A stretch of 64,000 nucleotides of DNA from Hymenopus coronatus (GCA_030762935.1 CM060883.1:35673501-35737500), one strand, 5' to 3'. Shown: positions 10,512 to 20,489, numbered from the stretch's first letter. Notes: generated by a model not told the origin, from the letters alone. Program-made: numbers and translations.

Positions 10512-11779
10512 TACTGTGTCAAGAAAGTTCTGGACATAAAACACAAAAAATGAATTATTCATCCAATTTTATTTTATCGCCTTAAAAGTAGGCCCCTTCT
10601 GAAATTATACATTTATGCCAACGAATAATCCAATCACCAAAAAAATTTTGTAGGCACTTTTAGGAATCGATGTCAATTGTCGCCGCGAATTTTCCTTTAT
10701 ATCTTCTATCGACTGAAAACGGGTGCCTCGAAGAGGTAACTTGAGTTTTGGAAAGAGAAAGAAATCAGTAGGAGCCAGATTAGGTGAATTCGGTGGTTGC
10801 TCGATGAAATTTGTTGAGTTTTTGGCCAGAAATTCGTTCACAATAATAACCTTGTGAGCTGGTGCATTATCGTGGTGCAGAATCCATGAGTTTTCGTTCC
10901 AAAAATCTGGCCTTTTTCGCCGTATTTGTTCTCTCAAACGCCGCATAACGCTCAGATAATAGTCTTTATTTACCATCTGACCTTCTGGCAAGAACTCTGA
11001 GTGCACAACACCACGATAATCGAAAAAAATGTAAACATGACCTAGTTTTGATCGAGTTTGACGTGCCCTTTTAGGTTTTGCTTCAGTTGGAAGGCGCCAT
11101 TCGGGAGCTTGTTAACTGGTTAGAATGTCAAACTCGCAAACCCACGTCTCATCACCAGTTGCAATGCGTTTCATGAATGTGGGATCGGAACTGGCTCGTT
11201 CTAGCATGTTTTCAGCAATCCTTACGCGACTGAATTTTTGTAGAAAATTCAAGTCTTTTGAAACTAACCGAGCTGCAACGCGTGTCATGCCCAAACAATC
11301 GTTTAAAATGATTCGAATCGATTCGTGAGACACAGAAAGTTCAGCGGCAATCTCTCTCATGACTATTTTCTGTTCAGTCGAAACCGTGATGGCCGACCAG
11401 AGCGAGGCAAATCTTCCACCACATCTCGACCACTTTTGAGTGCGCTGTACCACTCATATACACGTGTTTTTGATAAAGTCGATTCACCGTAAGCCCTCTG
11501 TAACATGTTTAGCAATTCGGCACACGAAATACCATTTGCAATGCAAAATTTGAGTCAGGTTCTTTGTTCAATATTTCTATCCATTGTAAAATCGCAAATC
11601 ACCTTTGAGATGAACTAACAAAATGGCGTACTGTAAACAAACTAGATGACAGATGACGATGAAACTCCGCGTGGGTATAGGGGAAAGCTGTACCAACTTG
11701 GCGACAACAATAATTTCGAATCCTCTTTTAAACAGGATTTTTAAATGATCAATTCCCGGTACTTTCTTGACAGAATGTA
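10512..11779 (-). mobile_element. mariner element, near full length
   Basis: Inverted ends share the core GTCAAGAAAGT (10,518-10,528 and, inverted, 11,761-11,771), with TA just outside each end (10,512-10,513; 11,778-11,779). The span of about 1.27 kb matches a typical 1.3-kb mariner. It lies between the MULE-like remnant and a further unassigned minus-strand stretch, so it may have landed in the MULE 5' region. Confidence 0.85.
10553..11584 (-). pseudogene. mariner transposase, full span but broken
   Basis: Spans the usual ~345 codons from ATG at 11,584 (MDRNIEQRT). All three catalytic acids of the DD34D triad are kept: D in ATGDETWV (about 11,151-11,153), D in HHDNAPAH (about 10,869-10,871) and D in APTDFFLFP (about 10,764-10,766), with 34 residues between the last two. 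Lesions: a stop after MDRNIEQRT; a frame change in the linker before REIAAELSVSH; an in-frame TAA at 11,112-11,114, after which the same frame carries on; a frameshift after IPKSAYK near 10,635; and a further stop close to the C-terminus. It is a recent-looking pseudogene. The flavour may be vertumnana-like, at low confidence. Confidence 0.85.
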
Positions 11780-11954
11780 TAATCATTGCAGATGATTTAT
11801 GTAGGATTTACAATTCTTTTTAACGCAATCCAACCGTTGTATTTCAGCCTTCAGCTTCTTTTGGAAATGCAATTTATGATCAGTTAATATACAACGGCAC
11901 GGAATTCAGGTCATTAAAAGCGTCATCCAGGTATTTCGCACGGAATTCAGGACA
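11780..11954. other. Unassigned; holds two copies of CGGAATTCAGG
   Basis: CACGGAATTCAGG occurs near 11,900 and again near 11,940, and its inverse CCTGAATTCCGTG lies at 9,107-9,119 beyond the other side of the MULE-like remnant. A minus-strand frame here has a K/L-rich stretch (QKKLKAEIQRLDCVKKNC) that could be more of the MULE-like gene; I cannot assign it. Confidence 0.35.
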
Positions 11955-12028
11955 AGCCCATTCCACTGGTGGGTCATCTTAATTCCATGTATCACAAGTG
12001 TCATCGCCTACGATCCCATATGCAGGAA
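11955..12028 (+). repeat. SINE family 1 tail fragment
   Basis: Matches the 3' part of the family 1 SINE seen at 12,583-12,677 (landmarks: CATTCCACTGGTG, GTCATCGCCTACG, CCCATATG). Confidence 0.6.
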
Positions 12029-12512
12029 GGGAATATCTTGAATTTTCTGAGAATAGCCTCTGAAGACTTCATTCTGGAAGACTTTTGTATAACTGGCAAA
12101 CTGTAGGATATATACAAAACTTACAACATAAAAATGTAGATCTCATTAAAATATGCAATTCATGTCATATACATTTTTTGTAGAGTTAACCGTTTTCAAG
12201 ATATTCTGGATTATTGATTTCATTTTTAGCCACTTAAACTTTTCTCAAACGGAAGACATATTTCTTCTCGTTTCTCGTTTGTTTACTCCTGGCAAGCAAA
12301 GAGTTTCGCATGGCGAGCGGCTTTTAAAGAACGAGACTATCACTTTAGCCTGTTCATTTTCTCATTTCCCTTCTCCTTATATGGAAGCTAGTCATACGAT
12401 TAATTTTGCTTATATTTATCTTGATTAGCATCATAATCTTTTGAATAAAAGGTTTGTTTGCCAAATAGCTAGAGGACGTGATGTGAATGGAACATATTAG
12501 TTTTTTTACCCT
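12029..12512 (+). repeat. R1 copy, 5'-truncated
   Basis: Begins inside the body (TTGAATTTTCTGAGAATAGC) and runs to a terminus, GATGTGAATGGAACATATTA then GTTTTTTT. The hairpin end and microsatellite are missing. The 3' third is diverged and contains GCAAGCAAAGAGTTTCGCAT in place of the common ATACAAACAAAGG. Confidence 0.75.
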
Positions 12513-12582
12513 TCTATCTACAAGGGACCAAGTAATAAGGACATTTCTTCTACTGTTTATTTGGATTAGCTAATGGCACCAT

Positions 12583-12677
12583 CGCATTCCACCGGTGCTC
12601 CATCTTAATTCCTTGTATCATTAGAGTCATCGCCTGCGGTCCCATATGTAGTAAAAGTGAGTTATAAAAGAAAGACC
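12583..12677 (+). repeat. SINE family 1 tail fragment
   Basis: CATTCCACCGGTGCTCCATC, then GTCATCGCCTGCGGTCCC and AGTAAAAGTGAG, is the 3' part of the SINE whose complete copy lies at 16,568-16,812 on the other strand. Confidence 0.65.
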
Positions 12678-12767
12678 CAGGTGGAAGTTTATTATGCGCA
12701 ATACAGAATTGTCCATAGCAGTATAATGATATAGTTGGACAATATACAATGTAAACAAAAGGTTATT

Positions 12768-12835
12768 ACAGATGACTCCACGGGATAGCAACCGAGTCCA
12801 ATTAAATTCCGTTGCTATCCCGTGAAGTCATCTGT
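12768..12835. repeat. 25-bp-arm hairpin
   Basis: ACAGATGACTCCACGGGATA then GCAAC is followed, after about 17 bases, by its inverse with a single mismatch. No other copy of the arm was noticed in the window. It could be a tiny fold-back element or the scar of an inverted duplication. Confidence 0.7.
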
Positions 12836-12940
12836 ATACTAGCCAACACCGAGAAAGCTTCAAATCTTTAATAAAACGTTCTTGATTAATACAACTTAAA
12901 TTATCAGTGTATTCATTAAAGAATGCTTACTACTTTGGGA

Positions 12941-13115
12941 TATACCGAGCAAGGTGGCTCACACATTTCTTAGCACTCGGGAGATCATGGGTTCGATTCC
13001 CGTGGGCGACCTCTCTGATCTATTTTCCGGGGTTTCCCCGGGTCACAAGGTGATGCTGGGAAAGTTTCCTCATTCACAAGAACTTTCTGTCTCTTCATTT
13101 TATCTCAATTTTGTA
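12941..13115 (+). repeat. SINE family 5 (tRNA-derived)
   Basis: CAAGGTGGCTCACACATT (A-box region) and GGGTTCGATTCCC (B-box) precede the body GGGGTTTCCCCGGGTCACAA and a TTATCTCAATTTT tail. TATACCGAG occurs at both edges and may be a target duplication, though the left copy could equally be the SINE's own head. Confidence 0.6.
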
Positions 13116-13432
13116 TACCGAGTGAGAACACAATTTCTGAGCACATGAAAAATATCTGTAAGTTCTTCAAACATTTCTTTGATGCTTTAGCTTGTCAGAT
13201 ATTTTTGAAGATCTACAGAGGTTGGCAACGTTGGACTGGGCCTTCCGCTTGAGTCTGGTCACTGAGCGCTCCAGAAGGATATGAGGCGCATACTCGTTCG
13301 GTATACCAAACGGAACAGGCTGAGAGTGAGGCACCATTCGACTTCTGGTATACCCAACTCGCCCCTATAAACGAGACATCATGTTCAAAGGTAGAATTAT
13401 ACAAGTTAATGTTCTATGCTTACAAAGTATAT
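13116..13432. other. Unassigned stretch
   Basis: No gene or repeat recognised between the SINE and the left end of the next mariner. Confidence 0.35.
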
Positions 13433-13586
13433 GAGGGCTGCTCCAGAAGTACCCGAACTGACGTAGATAGCAGTTTCTGTTTAAAAACAATGCTAAAACG
13501 TACCAACCTTAGAAAGGTTAACTTTGAAGTTTCCCGATTTTACATTGTTTAGCATTTGTTTGACAGTCATCATTAATGAATGCTCC

Positions 13587-13750
13587 GGTCGGTCTCCGTG
13601 GTGTAATGGTTACCATGCTGACTTCATATACCCAAGGTCGCGGGTTCAAACCCGGCGGAGGACAATGGATTTTTTCGGGCGTAAAAATCCTTAGCATGGC
13701 TTCCTTCGGAAGGGAAGTAAAGCCGTTGGTCCCGTGTCGTACGTTTACAA
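13587..13750 (+). repeat. SINE family 3 inside the mariner
   Basis: The tRNA-like head GGTCTCCGTGGTGTAATGG and GCGGGTTCAAACCCGGC (B-box) is followed by the family body with CTTAGCATGGCTTCCTTCGG and GGTCCCGTGTCGTA. The right edge passes straight into mariner coding sequence (KYWVAELKRGRTS). The mariner N-terminal ~50 codons are missing at this point, so the insertion came with a deletion or hit an already deleted copy. Confidence 0.7.
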
Positions 13751-13751
13751 C

Positions 13752-14665
13752 AGTGAAATATTGGGTGGCAGAGTTAAAGCGAGGCCGTACGAGCTGACAA
13801 GACGAACAGTGGTGCGCCAAATGAAGTTACCAGTCCAGAACTTGTAAAGAAAATCTACAAAATGGTAGTGGATGACCATCGACTGAAAGTGCGCGAGCTA
13901 GCAGATATTGTAGGCATTTCGAAAAGTCTGTACAACGCATACTGACTGAACATTTGGATATGAGAAAGTTGTGTACAAGGTGGATGCCGCGTTTGCTCAC
14001 AATAGAACAAAAACAGCGTCGTGAGGTTGTTTCAGTCGAGCGTTTTTCGCTGCAATAAAGCTGATTTTTGCGTCAATTCAAAACAATGGATGAAACCTGG
14101 GTCCATCACTTCACATCTGAGACGAAAGAACAATCAAAACAGTGGATTGGAAGGAGAGAATCTGCTCCAAAGAAGGCGAAGGCCGTTCCATCTGCAGACA
14201 AGGTCATGTCGTCAGTTTTCTGGGAAGCACGCGGGATAATTGTCTTTGATTATCTCAAAGAAGGAAAAGTAATCAATGGCGAATATTATATGAACTTGCC
14301 ACAGCGTTTGAATGATCAAATCGAGCAAAAAACGGCCGTATTTAGCGAAAAATAAAAGTTTTGTTTCATCAAAACAGTGCACTAGTTCACACGTCCATTA
14401 CCGCCATGGTCAAAATCAGTGTGTTAAAGTTCGAATGCTTCCTCATGCACAGTATTCACCAGATTTAACCCCTCTGATTAGTTTCTGTTTCCAAACTTGA
14501 AGAAATGGCTTGGTGGTAGAAGATTTGCTAACAATGAAGAGGCGGAGTCTGCAGTTGATGGCTACTTTGCAGACCTCGAGAGTTCTCACTATAAACGGCT
14601 ATCAAAGCTCTTGAACATCGCTTGGAAAAGAGTATCGAGCTGGGACTATGTAGAGAAACAAAGAT
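13752..14665 (+). pseudogene. mariner transposase, degraded
   Basis: The readable order is KYWVAELKRGRTS (end of the helix-turn-helix region); ELVKKIYKMVVDDHRLKVRE with LADIVGIS; LTIEQKQRRE; TMDETWVHHF (first catalytic D kept); SVFWEARGIIVFDYLKEGK with INGEYY; and FHQNSALVHTS, where the second catalytic acid of the expected HQDN is N. The third catalytic region is frame-shifted, with stops around LMHSIHQI. The C-terminal block is MKKWLGGRRFANNEE ... DYVEKQ. Several stops and frameshifts occur, for example near 13,945 and 14,058. It belongs to the same broad mariner type as the copy at 59,963-61,990. Confidence 0.8.
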
Positions 14666-14879
14666 GTTTTTTCCCCAAAATGTTTGTGCCTTCTTTGATA
14701 GGTCCAATACTTTGGGACAGCCCCCGTGCCTATAACTGTGTGTTACGGCTGCACACTTATTATCTTTTACATTTTTCATTGGTTCAATCATTTCCCAATT
14801 GCTGCCACTGTGTTCGACGTCCTACCACTGAACAATACACTGGTATATATTCGACGTTTCGTTTTTGATTTAATCTTTT

Positions 14880-15029
14880 CACAGACACCTAAAGACTGTT
14901 TTACGTTCTCTATCCCTGTGTACAATGCACCTAGTGAATAGAGAAGATATTGTATTCCACCAAAAAATTCAACGTCGATGTTTCACTGGAAATATGTTTT
15001 GAGGTCCCCGAGTCCGAGAAAGCATTTAA
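14880..15029 (+). repeat. R1 outer copy, left part
   Basis: A diverged hairpin end (TCTCTATCCCTGTGTACAAT) and the block down to CGAGAAAGCATTTAAAAAAA. The copy is cut at its A-run by an opposite-strand R1 and seems to resume at 15,925. Confidence 0.75.
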
Positions 15030-15924
15030 AAAAATCTGATGTGTTCCATTCACATGACTTTCTCTATAACTTAGCAACAAATTATTGTTAAAAAGTTTAT
15101 GCTTCTATTTACTTCATGCTAATCGAGAAAAAATTACCAGAAATAGTCGTATTACTTCCTTCCTTGTAAGTAGAAGCGAAATAAGGGAGAACCATAGGTT
15201 AAAATGATAGTCAAAGGCTGGTTGCTGTGTGACTGAAGTTCCTTTGTTTGTATGGACAGGAGTTGATAAATTCCTGTATGAGAAAATTTAAGTTTTTATA
15301 GCTGAAACCAAAAACAAGGAATACCTAAAAAAACAATCAACTCCACGAAAAAATTTTATATAATATAAATTGTGTGTTTTAAAGTGCTCTAGATTTGTTA
15401 TGTGGTAAGTTTTTGTCCATTTCTTACGGTTTAGCAGTTATGCAAAATTCCGTAAAATTGACCCAGAATAAAGTAGTCTTCAGAGACTATTCCCAGAAAA
15501 TTCAAAATATAGATTTTATTTGTATTTGTCAGGTAAATATCTTTAATATACGGTATTTTTTAATCAAAATCGTTAGAGACATTTTTAAGAAAATCGAAAT
15601 TTTCAAAAAACGTTCTATGTAAAGGGTAGTTTGGGGTGGGGGGATTTTTCTCAAAAGCTTCGTGTCGCATCCCTGGAAGATACTACACTTAAATACCAAG
15701 TTTGATATTTTACCGACTTTTCGTTTTTGAGTTATCGTGTTGACAGACACACGGACACACTGACACACGGACACACACACGGACCTTTTTCTGAATATAC
15801 TTTATTTTTAATACAGGGGACCCTAAAACATATATTTCCGGTGAAATCTCGGTATCGAATTTTTGGTGGAGTGCAATACCTTCTCTACACACTATGTACA
15901 TAGTAGGTATACAAAAAGTAAAAA
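15030..15924 (-). repeat. R1 copy nested in another R1
   Basis: Complete from TCTGATGTGTTCC to the hairpin end near TATGTACATAG, with CA-type microsatellite (about 15,748-15,780). Plus-strand R1 lies on both sides and matches the parts before and after the microsatellite, so this copy entered the A-run just ahead of it. The host's own microsatellite is not seen. Confidence 0.85.
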
Positions 15925-16554
15925 AGGTATTTATCTTTAGCATCTTACAAGAATGTGACACGAAGATTTTCAAGAAAATCCCCCACAAACTACCCTTTAC
16001 ATGGGCAAATTTTTAAACTTTTGATTTTCTCAAAACTAGCGCTAACGATTTTGATTAAATCCCGTATATTATAGATATTTATATCACAAATAAAATGTAT
16101 ATTTCTAATTTTGGGGAAATAGCTTCCAAAGACCTATTTATTCTGGATGAATCAGAATGTTGTATAACGGTTAAACCGTAAGACAAAAAACTGTAGCCCT
16201 CGATAAAACACGCAATTTTTATGTAGACTCGACCGTTTTTTAGATACTCTTTGTTATTAGTTTCAATTTTAAAGTAATTAAACTTTTCTCAAACGCGAAG
16301 GGACGTTTGGTTTCATCTTTCTTGTTTTACTGCAGGCCATGCAAAGCGAAGCAAACTTATTTTGTTTCACATAGGGCCAACTTTTAAAAGATTAGACTAT
16401 CGATTTAGGCCTAGTGTATTCGCTTTTACCCCTTGTGCTTACAAGGAATCAATTAATAAGAGTAATTAGCATATTGTAAATAACAGAATAATCTTTTGTA
16501 AGAAAATTTGTTTGTGTAACAGCTAGAGATGTGAATAGAACACATCAGATTTTT
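15925..16554 (+). repeat. R1 outer copy, right part
   Basis: Resumes at TATTTATCTTTAGCATCTTA with the post-microsatellite body and ends GAATAGAACACATCAGATTT TT. It is 3'-diverged, containing CTGCAGGCCATGCAAAGCGA. The following copy begins at its terminal T-run. Confidence 0.75.
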
Positions 16555-16825
16555 ACTTTCTCTACAATTTTTTTTTGTAGTGTTTAACGCCCGCTTTAAC
16601 TACTAATGGCACCGCAGGCGGTGACACTGATGATACATGAATGATGATGGAGCACCGGTGGAATGCGATGGCGGGGGAAACCGGAGTACCCGGAGAAAAC
16701 CCGCCCCAGCGCCGTTTTGTCCACCACAAATCTCACATGCGATCGCTTGGGATCGAACCCCGGCCGTCTAGGTGAGAGGCAAGTGGTCTAACCACTCGGC
16801 CACGGCGCGGCCACTTTCTCTACAA
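16555..16825 (-). mobile_element. SINE family 1, complete, with 13-bp target duplication
   Basis: ACTTTCTCTACAA flanks the insert on both sides (16,555-16,567 and 16,813-16,825). The body (16,568-16,812) reads on the minus strand from a tRNA-like head GGCCGCGCCGTGGCCGAGTG, through GGGTTCGATCCCAAGC (B-box), to an A-rich tail seen as a T-run on the left. The target is the first bases of an R1 hairpin end, so the SINE is younger than that R1 copy. Confidence 0.9.
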
Positions 16826-16911
16826 GAATTATGTACATAAGTGTAGAGATAAGGTATTGCATTGCACCCAAAAATTTGATATCGAGATTATAGGCTTTGA
16901 GAGCCCCCGAA

Positions 16912-16998
<87 letters not shown>

Positions 16999-17006
16999 GA
17001 CAAATA

Positions 17007-17046
<40 letters not shown>

Positions 17047-17835
17047 TATGGGCAACATAGTTCAAAAACGAAAAGTCCATTAAATACCAAACTTGGTATT
17101 TCAATTCAGTATCTTCCAAAAATGCGACACGAAAATTTTCAACAAAATCCCGCACCACAACTACTCTTTACATGGAACAATTTTCGAGATTTTCTCAAAA
17201 ATGGGTCTAACGATTTTGATTAAAATGTCGTATGTTACATGACAAATAAAATGTATATTTGGAATTTTCTGGGAATAGCCTCCGAGGACATATTTGTCCT
17301 GGATGAATTCTGTTGAATTCTGTATAACGGTTAAACCGTAAGTGATCTCGTTAAAACACGTAATTTGCTATATACATTTTTAAAGTAGAGCGACCATTTT
17401 TGAGATACTCTTTGTTATTAGTTTCAATTTTATATTAATTTAACTTTTCTCAAACGCGAAGTGACGTTTCGTTTCACCTCTCTTGTTTTGCTGCAGGCCA
17501 TACAAAGCGAACCGAACTTCAATTGCTTCACATAGGACCAGCTTTTAAAAGATTTACACTATCCATTTAGTCTAGTATGTCGCTTATTTCCTCTCTACTT
17601 ACAAGCATGAATGAATGAATAAGTGTATTTATTAACATATCATACATAGAATTTCAACAGTCGCACGGGTCCACAGACCGTACGTGCTTTTACTTACAAG
17701 TAAGAAATAAGGAAAATTCAGCTAATGTTTATCTTGATTAGCATCTGGTAGATAACAGAATCATCCTTTGTAAGGTAAGTTGTTTATATAACAGCTAGAG
17801 AAATCATTTGAATGGGACAAATCAGATTTTTTTTT
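16826..17835 (+). repeat. R1 copy with A-run/TG tract, SINE-interrupted
   Basis: Continues from the duplicated hairpin start (16,813) and runs to GGGACAAATCAGATTTTTTT. The A-run before the microsatellite has grown to about 73 A and is followed by (TG)n at 17,011-17,044. A short LINE tail interrupts it at 17,606-17,691. Confidence 0.8.
17606..17691 (-). mobile_element. LINE 3'-end fragment with target duplication
   Basis: An 86-bp insert in an R1 copy, flanked by ACTTACAAG on both sides (17,597-17,605; 17,692-17,700). On the minus strand it ends in ATTCATTCATTCATG, a short-repeat 3' tail typical of some non-LTR retrotransposons (RTE/CR1-like). Only the last few dozen bases of the source element are present, so the family is open. 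Confidence 0.65.
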
Positions 17836-17887
17836 AAAAAAAAAATTCTATGTTTCGATTCCATTCTCATCAAAACATTATTTTCAG

Positions 17888-18130
17888 CCCACCTGGGTAC
17901 TGTGGTGGTAGCGTGTCTGCCTCATATTCAACAGGTCGTGAGTTCGAATCTCGCTTAGGGTGAGTTACCCGGATAAGGTTTTTTTTCGGGGTTTTCCCTT
18001 ATCCTGAGAACACGAATGTCGAGTAACTTTAAGATCCATGGACCCCGAGATCATTTGAGTATCATTTGACCAATTTCATTCATCGTCCGATATGACCAAC
18101 CAGGTTAAACAAAAAAAAAAACAAAAAAAA
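17888..18130 (+). repeat. SINE family 4 (tRNA-derived)
   Basis: GTGGTGGTAGCGTGTCTGCC (A-box) and GAGTTCGAATCTCGC (B-box) head a body with CGAGTAACTTTAAGATCCAT and an A-rich tail. Other copies lie at 35,600-35,800 (minus) and 56,940-57,172 (plus). Confidence 0.7.
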
Positions 18131-18207
18131 TGAAATCTCGGTGACGAATTTTTGAGTGGAATACAATACTCACCCTTCTTACTACACGTAGTAGAGAGAT
18201 TGAAAAT
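18131..18207 (-). repeat. R1 hairpin-end fragment
   Basis: GAAATCTCGGTGACGAATTT then a TAGTAGAGAGATTG end; this is the last ~75 bp of a minus R1. Confidence 0.65.
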
Positions 18208-18570
18208 TATTTACTTCACTCAGATATATTTTCACAGCCAGAGTTTTCGGTAAATTAGTATTCATCCACAGCATTTGCATCAGAGCTCAAAATAATAGAG
18301 AAAGTCTGGCAGCAAACCCTCATGTCACCATTGGCATTCTGTTTCAGAATTAATTTACTGCATGCTCTAAAATAATGATGACGATCCGCCTGTCCCATGA
18401 GAAGTCGATATTCGGTTGTCAGACTGTCAATGATCTGTAGAAAATAACATCATCGGTGTCAGAGCCTCCCTTCTAATGGAAACGTAACAAATGGTGCAGG
18501 TCCATAGCCTTCTTTATTGCCTACCAAATAGTAAACTTTGTTTTTACCCCTGATATAACACAGGGAAAAA
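18208..18570. other. Unassigned stretch
   Basis: No gene, RNA or repeat recognised. Confidence 0.35.
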
Positions 18571-19318
18571 AATCTGATGTATTCCATTCACATGACTTTC
18601 TCTACATCTTTGCAACAAATATTTGTTAAAAAGGCTTATGCGTCTATTTACTTCATGCTAATCGAGAAAAAAATAGCAGAAATATTCTTATTACTTGCTT
18701 CCTTGTAAGTAGAAGAGAAATAAATAAGTACAATAGGTTAAAGTGATAGTCAAAATGGAATTTTTTTCGAAACTTTTGACTTTCTAAAAAATTGCTCTAA
18801 CATTTAGATTAAAATATCGTATATTAAAGATATTTACTTGACAAATAAAATGTATATCTTGAATTTTCTGGGAATAACCTCTGAAGACTACTTTATTCTC
18901 GATGAATTTTACGGAATTTTGCATAACTGGTAAACCGTAAGAGATGGACAAAAACTAACCAAACAAAAAATGTAGAGACATTAAAACACACATATTATGT
19001 TATATACATTTTTTCCTGGAGTTGATAATTTTTAAGATATTCTTTGTTTTTGGTTTCAGCTTTGAAAAACTTATACTTTTCTCATACAGGAATTTGTCAA
19101 CTCCTGTCCATACAAACAAAGGAACTTCAGCCACATAGTAACCAGCTTTTGACTATCACTTTATCCTAATGTACTCCCTTATTTCGCTTCTACTTACACG
19201 GAAGCAAGTAATAAGACTACTTCTGCTAATTTTTTCTCGATTAGCATAAAGTAAGAAGCATAAGCTTTTGTTGAGATGTAGAGAAAACTATGAGAATGGA
19301 ACACATCAGATTTTTTTT
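18571..19318. repeat. R1 inverted fusion, ACATCAGA ends outward
   Basis: A minus terminus fragment (18,571-18,754; starts TCTGATGTATTCC) joins at AGTGATAGTCAAAA to a plus body (18,755-19,318) that starts TGGAATTTTTTTCGAAAC and ends AACACATCAGATTTTT. Both hairpin ends and the microsatellite are missing. Inverted arms of about 180 bp remain. Confidence 0.8.
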
Positions 19319-20053
19319 TCTGCATTCCGTCTCGAGGTTTTTGGCGTTCAAAATGTGTGTTTAGCTATGAAACTTGGGTAGTTCGTGACAGTTGGATGTA
19401 TAAGCTGCATTTAATATTTCAGCTTACCAGGAGTGAAGCTCGACCCCTATTCTTAAATTATGCGTCTAAACTATTCATTGTCAGATGTTACTTACTGACA
19501 GACTGAAACTAGTACAGAAAGTTGCTATTTCCTTGGCCTGGCATTGTATAGCACTGTGGTCTTCACTTGTCACCTAGTTCAGGAGTCTAAATTTGGAGCT
19601 TGCGATCAAACAGCACTAGTCGACAATAAACAAAAAAAAAATCTGTAGGTGTCCAGTCTACCATTTCCTGTTGCCATCATTTCCTAATCATCTCTGTTTC
19701 AGGATTGAAGGTCCAGGTGACGGTGGTCGGTTGGTTGCGACTGGTTGGTGAATTGCGCATTATAAAGTGTTATCCTGACGTCGTTTTCGAGAACACTAGA
19801 CCTGCCTTCGGGTTTGTAGATTGTAGGAGTGCGCCAGGACACTGGTGGCCCGTGAGCAAGGTCTAGGACGGTGTGGTAGGCGTTCCAACGTAGCCGTTAA
19901 GGCCATGTCCATGCTTGCGCCCATGGTCATCCAGGTCTGGTCGCCTTAAGTATCTCTCCACTCATTTCGGCTTCACTGCAATCACATAAGTGCAAAGGTA
20001 CACAAGGGCATGCGTCCGATGTTCTGCCTTAGTATCAAAGGGGCCCCTTCTGT
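19319..20053. other. Unassigned stretch
   Basis: No element or coding signature was recognised. Confidence 0.35.
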
Positions 20054-20148
20054 GTCTTCGGGTGAAATTTCGGTATCGAATTTTTGGGTTTCTTACAATA
20101 CCTTGTCTAATCACTACGTACATATTACGTGTAGAGAATCTAAAAAAG
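20054..20148 (-). repeat. R1 hairpin-end fragment
   Basis: GTGAAATTTCGGTATCGAAT through TACGTACATATTACGTGTAG; only the last block and hairpin of a minus R1. Confidence 0.75.
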
Positions 20149-20159
20149 GCAGAGCAGAA

Positions 20160-20390
20160 CCTAAGAAAAGCCGGTGTCCGTGGCCGCGCTTGTTAAAGTG
20201 CCAAGTTTTGGTGCTTCGTGGCGAAGGGGATCGCTGGTTCGAGTCCTGCCTCGGGCATAGGTGTTTCAGCGTTAGTAAATGTTTAACTACAAGTAAAAAG
20301 GGAATAGGAAAACAACAGGATCGTAGGGAAAAAGAAAAAAATAAAAAAACAAATAATATTATTTAAAAAAAGGAAAAAAAAAAAAAAACC
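20160..20390 (+). repeat. tRNA-derived SINE, single copy seen
   Basis: CCGCGCTTGTTAAAGTGCC and GCTGGTTCGAGTCCTGCC (B-box) are followed by an A-rich tail. The head resembles family 1 (GTGGCCGCGC) but the body differs. Confidence 0.5.
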
Positions 20391-20489
20391 GTCCGCAAAT
20401 AAGTAACGCGTATGGGCTTATGTAAATGGATTTCAGTTTTGTTACTTCCATACGTCAATCAATTTTGCTTAAGTTTACAACTATTTTAC

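Larger units (their letters stand above)
13433..14730 (+). mobile_element. mariner element with internal SINE
   Basis: The left end GAGGGCTGCTCCAGAAGTAC resembles the inverse of the right end (GTCCAATACTTTGGGACAGC then CCCC). TA dinucleotides lie at both edges. The internal order is left end, untranslated leader, SINE family 3, broken transposase, right end. Confidence 0.75.

Noticed and set aside
13587..13660. tRNA gene (head with good A- and B-box)
   Set aside because: It is continuous with a SINE body that recurs at 34,985 and, in part, at 39,306; the cloverleaf is imperfect, so it is a SINE head.
16740..16812. tRNA-Ser/Leu-like gene on the minus strand
   Set aside because: Part of a SINE with target duplications and an A tail.
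16788..17003. Open frame with a poly-Phe (or poly-Lys on the other strand) run
   Set aside because: It is a translated homopolymer tract inside an R1 copy.
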